This document shows positions 60,100 through 64,000 of a DNA stretch of 64,000 nucleotides, in pieces; within the stretch, counting starts at the first letter, position 1; every line of letters begins with the position of its first letter. The stretch comes from Streptomyces sp. APSN-46.1 (GTDB lineage: Bacteria > Actinomycetota > Actinomycetes > Streptomycetales > Streptomycetaceae). The stretch spans positions 496,001 to 560,000 of the forward strand of contig NZ_JALGRF010000001.1 in assembly GCF_022815725.1 (NCBI RefSeq), written 5' to 3'. The notes below the pieces were generated by a model. It worked only from the letters and a program-made list of their open reading frames with translations. It was not told where the DNA came from and did no database searches. Made by a program: the position numbers and the translations under genes.

Positions 60100-61299
60100 C
60101 TACTTCGTCTTGCGGTTCGCGGAGAAGGCGGGCGCTTTCCCCAGCACTTCGATCGTCTCTTCCATCTCGCGGACTTTACGGCGCAGTTGCACCAGTTCCT
60201 CGCGCTCGGCCGTGGTCAGCGCGCCCGCCGACCCTTGGCCTCGCTCCGCCGCCAGTTCCTCCGCGATCGCCGCCGCGAACGCGTCCACGTCGTCCTCGGT
60301 GGTGTCGAAGGAGGTCATCCAGCGGACCTCGCCGGCCTGCTCGTCCCAGGTGTAGAAGCGGAAACGCTTCTGGAGACGCTCGGTGACGGCCGGCGGCAGG
60401 ACGGCGAAGATCTGGTTGGCCTGCACCGGGCGGGGGATCTCCAAGCCCGGCAGTTCGCGCACCGCCTCGTACAGCCGCTGGGTCATCGCGTTGGAGCGGG
60501 CCGCCGAGCGCAGCCAGAGGTCGCCGCCGAGCAGCGCCTCGAACTGCACCGACATGAAACGCATCTTGGAGCCCAGCTGCATGCTCGTCTTGCGCAGGTG
60601 GGCCATGCCGCGCACCGCGTTCTCGTTGAGCACGATCACCACCTCGCCGAAGAGCAGCCCGTTCTTGGTGCCGCCGAGCGAGAGGACGTCCACGCCGGCG
60701 TCGGTGGTCATCTCGCGCAGGGACACGCCGAGGGTGGCGGCGGCGTTGGCGAGCCGGGCGCCGTCCAGGTAGACGAGCATGCCGAGGTCGTGCGCGTGGT
60801 CGCAGATCGCACGTATCTCGTCCGGCGTGTAGCAGGTGCCGAGCTCGGTGGACTGGGCGATCGAGACGACCTTGGGCCGGGCCCGGTGCTCGTCCTCGAA
60901 GCCCCATGCCTGACGATCGATCAGCTCAGGGGTAAGCTTGCCGTCCCATGTGGGCACCGTCAGGAGCTTGATCCCGGCGACCTTCTCGGGCGCCCCGCCC
61001 TCGTCGACGTTGATGTGGGCCGACTCGGCGCAGACCACGGCGTCCCAGCGGTCGAGCATGGTCTGGAGCGCGAACACGTTCGCGCCGGTGCCGTTGAAGA
61101 CCGGGTACGTGTGCGCGGTGGGGCCGAAGTGGCCGCGCACCACTTCCTGGAGGCGCTCGGTGTAGACGTCGGCACCGTAGCTGGCCTGGTGGCCGCCGTT
61201 GGCCAGGGCGATCGCCGCAAGGATCTCGGGGTGCGCACCCGCGTAGTTGTCGCTGGCGAAGCCGCGCTCGTCCGGGTCGTGTCGTCGCTGTATGGTCAT
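60100..61299 (-). CDS. threonine-aldolase-type PLP lyase with an IS3 OrfA-like tail
   Basis: A 399-residue fold-type I PLP enzyme of the beta-eliminating lyase/low-specificity threonine aldolase family. Motifs: FASDNYAGAHPEILAAIALA at the start, YPVFNGTGANVFALQTML, LDGARLANAAATLG, and the PLP Lys in DVLSLGGTKNGLLFGEVVIV (about 216). The family ends near residue 355 (DDVDAFAAAIAEELAAERG). The last ~40 residues, LTTAEREELVQLRRKVREME then TIEVLGKAPAFSANRKTK, match the C-terminus of an IS3-family OrfA, so the gene has been fused to an insertion-sequence scrap. It cleaves or forms beta-hydroxy amino acids, plausibly in a pathway with the next two genes. Confidence 0.86.
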   Translation of the reverse strand: MTIQRRHDPDERGFASDNYAGAHPEILAAIALANGGHQASYGADVYTERLQEVVRGHFGPTAHTYPVFNGTGANVFALQTMLDRWDAVVCAESAHINVDEGGAPEKVAGIKLLTVPTWDGKLTPELIDRQAWGFEDEHRARPKVVSIAQSTELGTCYTPDEIRAICDHAHDLGMLVYLDGARLANAAATLGVSLREMTTDAGVDVLSLGGTKNGLLFGEVVIVLNENAVRGMAHLRKTSMQLGSKMRFMSVQFEALLGGDLWLRSAARSNAMTQRLYEAVRELPGLEIPRPVQANQIFAVLPPAVTERLQKRFRFYTWDEQAGEVRWMTSFDTTEDDVDAFAAAIAEELAAERGQGSAGALTTAEREELVQLRRKVREMEETIEVLGKAPAFSANRKTK

Positions 61300-61369
61300 G
61301 GTGCTCGCTCACTTGTTTCGGTCGTACGGGTGTGACACATGTGGTCCGGACGGGCGCCGGCCGGTCCGC

Positions 61370-62662
61370 TCAGGCCGGCGCCGGCTCCGGCGACGCCGGC
61401 TCCGTCCGCGCGCGGGCCTTCTCCAGGCCGCGCACCAACGGCGGCGCGGCGAGCCCGAGCAGGGCGAAGAGCGCCGCGAGGACCAGCCATCCGGTCGCCG
61501 CCGCGCCGACGACCAGGGAGGTCATCAGCCACGGCCCGGCGAACTGCTGGAGCCCGCGCCCCAGGGAGAACACCGCCTGGTACTCCCCCTGCCGGCCCGC
61601 CGGGGCGAGCCCGAAGGACAGGCCCCAGCTCGCCGACGCCTGGTACAGCTCGCCGAGGACAAGCACCAGCGCGCCGCCCAGCAGGGCCGCGCTGTCCAGG
61701 AGCGCGCCGTGTCCCCCGCTCGCCGCGAAGACCAGGCAGGACGCCCCCAGTGCCCACCCCGCCCAGCGCAGCATGCGTGCCGCTCCCGCCGGGGTACGCG
61801 CGCCCCTGCTGACCGTGACCTGGAAAAACAGCACCAGGACGGTGTCCAGGATCAGCAGCCCCGACACCAGCAGCGCGGGCGCGTCGGTGCCGGTGACGAT
61901 CCACAGCGGCAGACCGACCGTCAGCAACGGGTGGTACAGCTCCAGAGCGCCGCACACCAGCGCGACCGCCACATAGCGCACGTCCCGCAGCGCGGCGCTG
62001 CGCAGCACCCCGCCCGGCGCCTCGGCGGCGGTGGCCCGGGGCCCGGCGCCCGCGGGCAGCCGCATTCCGAGCAGCACGGCGACGGAGACCAACTGGAGGG
62101 CGGCGTTGGCGAGGACCGTGGCGTACAGGGCGGTCGAGGTGCCGGCCGCGATGGCGGCTCCGGCCAGCGCGGCGCCGCCGAGGAAGCCCAGGTTGAACAG
62201 GCTGCGCATCTGCGCGCTCACCCTGACCCGTTCCGCCTCGCCCACCAGCGCGTCGGTGAGCGACGCCTGGAGCGCGCCCGCCGAGGTCTCCAGGACCGCG
62301 ATGGCGCAGGCGACCGCGAGGAAGGCGGCGAAGCCGTCCACCAGGCAGTACGCGGTGAAGCCGACGGCCGCGAGCAGGAAGTTGACGGTGAGTACCCGGG
62401 CCGCGCCGAGCCGGTCCGCGAGTCGGCCGATGGGCACGGTGCAGACCAGACCGCAGAGCCCGGCGACCGACAGGGCGAGGCCCACGCGCTGGGCGGGGAT
62501 GCCGATGGTCCGGGTGAAGAACACGGCGCTGGAGGTGAGGAACACCCCGAGCCCCAGGGACTGGATGAGCGTGAGGACGCCGAGTCTGCGCGCGTTCCCG
62601 GCGGCCGGAAGGATCTCCCGGAACCAGGCGTGCAGCATTCCGTACCGGCGTGCCTCAGCCAT
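61370..62662 (-). CDS. MFS transporter
   Basis: A 430-residue major facilitator with about 12 membrane segments. It contains SLGLGVFLTSSAVFFTRTIG in TM1, VCTVPIGRLADRLGAARVLT (MFS loop motif) and QGEYQAVFSLGRGLQQFAGP in the second half. ATG 62662 overlaps the end of the ATP-grasp gene by 8 bases, so they are co-translated. In this setting it probably exports the ATP-grasp product and gives self-protection. The substrate is unknown. Confidence 0.87.
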   Translation of the reverse strand: MAEARRYGMLHAWFREILPAAGNARRLGVLTLIQSLGLGVFLTSSAVFFTRTIGIPAQRVGLALSVAGLCGLVCTVPIGRLADRLGAARVLTVNFLLAAVGFTAYCLVDGFAAFLAVACAIAVLETSAGALQASLTDALVGEAERVRVSAQMRSLFNLGFLGGAALAGAAIAAGTSTALYATVLANAALQLVSVAVLLGMRLPAGAGPRATAAEAPGGVLRSAALRDVRYVAVALVCGALELYHPLLTVGLPLWIVTGTDAPALLVSGLLILDTVLVLFFQVTVSRGARTPAGAARMLRWAGWALGASCLVFAASGGHGALLDSAALLGGALVLVLGELYQASASWGLSFGLAPAGRQGEYQAVFSLGRGLQQFAGPWLMTSLVVGAAATGWLVLAALFALLGLAAPPLVRGLEKARARTEPASPEPAPA

Positions 62663-63902
62663 GCGGCTCAGCTCCCTCGGCCCGCTCGGTCCGCAGCCCG
62701 TACACCTCCATCGCGGTGTGCACGGCGGCGCGAACCCCGGCGGCGCTCCGCCCTCGGAACCGGAAGATCCCGCAGCCCTCGTCATAACTGCCGGGCCCGG
62801 TCATGATCTGGCCGATCGCGGGCAGTTCCTCGTGGTAGACCTCGGGGACGGCCGACCCGGGCGAGGTGCGCGCGACGACCCGTCCGGGCAGCTCGCGCGG
62901 GGCGGGGTAGATGAGCCAGCCGCCGGCCCGGGGCCCGACCGGTTCGGACGGCTGCCACAGCGGGGGCAGGCCCAGGGCCGCCCGGAACGCCTCGGCGAAC
63001 AGGTCGATGCCGTAGAGGTCGACGTGCAGGAACGGCACCTGCGCGCCGCCCGGCCGCAGCCCGACCTCCAGGAACACCAGCTCGCCCCCCGGACGTCGGA
63101 TCGCCTCCAGGTGGAACGCGCCGTCGCGCAGCCCGAGCGCCCGCAGACAGCGGTCGGCGAACGTGGTGAGCTTCTCGCGCTGGGGGCCCGGGTCGAGCAG
63201 GACCGAGCCCAGCGGGCGGCCGTGTGCGTAGTCCAGGCAGGTGTGGACGTACTGGGAAGCGGTGACGAAGTGGAGGCGGCCGGAGCGGCGGACGCCGTCG
63301 ACGTGGAAGATGTCCCCGTCGACGTACTCCTCGCACTCGTACGCCTCGGGGTCGACGCCCCCCAGCGCGTCGCGCAGTTCGTCGGCGCTGTGGACGACCG
63401 TGACTCCCTGGGAGCCCGCCGCGGCGCGCGGCTTGAGGACCAGGGGCAGACCGCCGAGGGCGTCGACGACCGCCTCCGCCGAGGGCGCGTCGTCGAGGCT
63501 CCGGAATCGGGGAACCCGCAGTCCGGCCGCGCCTACCGCGCTCTTCATGGCGGGCTTGTCCTTGAACCGCTGGACGAGGTCGAGGCCGTAGCCGCCGGGG
63601 ACGCCGAGTGCGGCCGAGAGCCGGGCGGCCGTCAGGATGTCGTACTCGGACTGGCCGAAGACGGCCTCGGGCGTGCCGTGCCGGTCCGCGATCTCCCGTA
63701 CGAGGGGCAGCAGGTCGTCGTGGTCGAGGCTGTCGCGCACATGGACCTCGGTCGCCCCGTCCTGGTCGAGCGCGGGCAGCCCGCCGGGCGTGGTGAGGTA
63801 CACCATCCGGCAGAGGTGGCCGTCGAGGAAACGGTGGTATTCGCCGAACTCGTCGCCGGAGCGGTTGAGGACGACGTACAGCGGTGTGGTCCGGTCGGTC
63901 AC
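62655..63902 (-). CDS. ATP-grasp ligase
   Basis: A 415-residue ATP-grasp enzyme of the amino-acid/dipeptide ligase type. VLNRSGDEFGEYHRFLDGHL opens an N-terminal domain. KDKPAMKSAVGAAGLRVPRF and LVLKPRAAAGSQGVTVVHSA give the ATP-grasp Lys and glycine-rich loop. YECEEYVDGDIFHVDGV supplies the adenine-binding acid segment, and ELVFLEVGLRPGGAQVPFLH the magnesium-binding Glu/Asn-type block, here with Gly-Leu in place of Asn. GTG 63902 overlaps the previous stop by four bases. It would join two amino acids or an amino acid and another acid by an acyl-phosphate. Confidence 0.86.
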   Translation of the reverse strand: MTDRTTPLYVVLNRSGDEFGEYHRFLDGHLCRMVYLTTPGGLPALDQDGATEVHVRDSLDHDDLLPLVREIADRHGTPEAVFGQSEYDILTAARLSAALGVPGGYGLDLVQRFKDKPAMKSAVGAAGLRVPRFRSLDDAPSAEAVVDALGGLPLVLKPRAAAGSQGVTVVHSADELRDALGGVDPEAYECEEYVDGDIFHVDGVRRSGRLHFVTASQYVHTCLDYAHGRPLGSVLLDPGPQREKLTTFADRCLRALGLRDGAFHLEAIRRPGGELVFLEVGLRPGGAQVPFLHVDLYGIDLFAEAFRAALGLPPLWQPSEPVGPRAGGWLIYPAPRELPGRVVARTSPGSAVPEVYHEELPAIGQIMTGPGSYDEGCGIFRFRGRSAAGVRAAVHTAMEVYGLRTERAEGAEPHG

Positions 63903-64000
63903 GCGTCCGCTCCCGGTCGCAGGGTGTCGGGCAGGCAGGCGTCGAGATCGGCGGCGCTCACCCGGCCGAAGCCGGGCGCGGGCCGGTCACGGTGAGCCGG
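63899..64000 (-). CDS. C-terminus of an upstream gene, cut by the window edge
   Basis: The frame reads PAHRDRPAPGFGRVSAADLD then ACLPDTLRPGADA before TGA at 63899-63901, which overlaps the ATP-grasp GTG (GTGA). This four-base overlap marks it as a real gene of the same operon. Too little is visible to name it. Confidence 0.6.
   Translation of the reverse strand, partial: PAHRDRPAPGFGRVSAADLDACLPDTLRPGADA

Noticed and set aside
62031..63995. Long plus-strand frame opposite the MFS and ATP-grasp genes
   Set aside because: Shadow of two well-defined minus-strand genes with overlapping stop/start codons; composition is Arg/Ser/Ala-rich.

Overview
The window is high-GC actinobacterial DNA, almost certainly from a Streptomyces or close relative. 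The evidence is the codon use, GTG/TTG starts with GGAGG-type ribosome sites, an integration host factor of the actinobacterial sIHF type, a hypoxia/dormancy module, a cobalamin riboswitch and a Zur-like box. It reads as an accessory region (chromosome arm or large plasmid): six insertion-sequence families (ISL3, IS982, IS630, IS1380, IS110, IS5) plus an IS3 trace, many broken genes, and short unrelated gene blocks. I saw no rRNA, tRNA or CRISPR array.

Layout. 1-1.2 kb: ISL3 transposase running off the left edge. 1.83-18.40 kb: a Tn3-family transposon of about 16.6 kb with matching inverted ends, a TnpA at its right end, a serine resolvase with an sIHF-like partner, and cargo (two hypothetical proteins, a lone CBM48 domain, a GlxA-type regulator, HD and metallo-beta-lactamase-fold hydrolases, a CGNR regulator with a clear operator, an AlkC/AlkD-like DNA repair protein, a SET-domain methyltransferase, a secreted protein). 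IS982 and IS630 copies sit inside it. 18.4-24.5 kb: a low-oxygen block (HTH-PPOX regulator, Acg-type nitroreductase, two membrane proteins, D-lactate dehydrogenase, NarK-type transporter) with a DevR/OsdR-like box, then a DUF305 lipoprotein. 24.9-30.1 kb: broken IS630, GH15 trehalase/glucoamylase, an IS1380 copy joined to a truncated TauE/SafE permease. 30.2-31.8 kb: ECF sigma factor and a His/Met-rich membrane protein.

32.0-39.2 kb: a catabolic cassette (MFS transporter, GH88-like hydrolase, acyl-CoA dehydrogenase, fused CoA-transferase, acyl-CoA ligase), flanked by two His/Met-rich membrane proteins. 39.2-47.5 kb: a metal island with a zinc-type ABC importer, CopZ, a small Cys-rich protein, PCuAC, a copper ATPase, and a TsaD homologue behind a Zur-like box. 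47.9-51.1 kb: a cobalamin riboswitch and a BtuCDF-type ABC importer. 51.8-57.7 kb: flavin oxidoreductase, secreted lipase, a MetE-like gene broken by one in-frame TGA, and a DinB-like protein, with gene fragments between them. 58.0-59.7 kb: an IS110 element inserted precisely into a dead IS5 copy. 60.1-64 kb: a PLP lyase, MFS exporter and ATP-grasp ligase that look like part of a small-molecule pathway continuing past the right edge.

The strongest discovery is the IS110 element. Splitting the IS5 reading frame exactly at a CT dinucleotide gives the pre-insertion target, and the 5' non-coding end of the element contains sequences matching both target halves and both donor halves. This is a readable bridge RNA with its natural target still in place. 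Also notable are an sIHF paralogue next to a transposon resolvase, the Zur-box tsaD, and a pair of 40-bp inverted repeats bracketing 9 kb.
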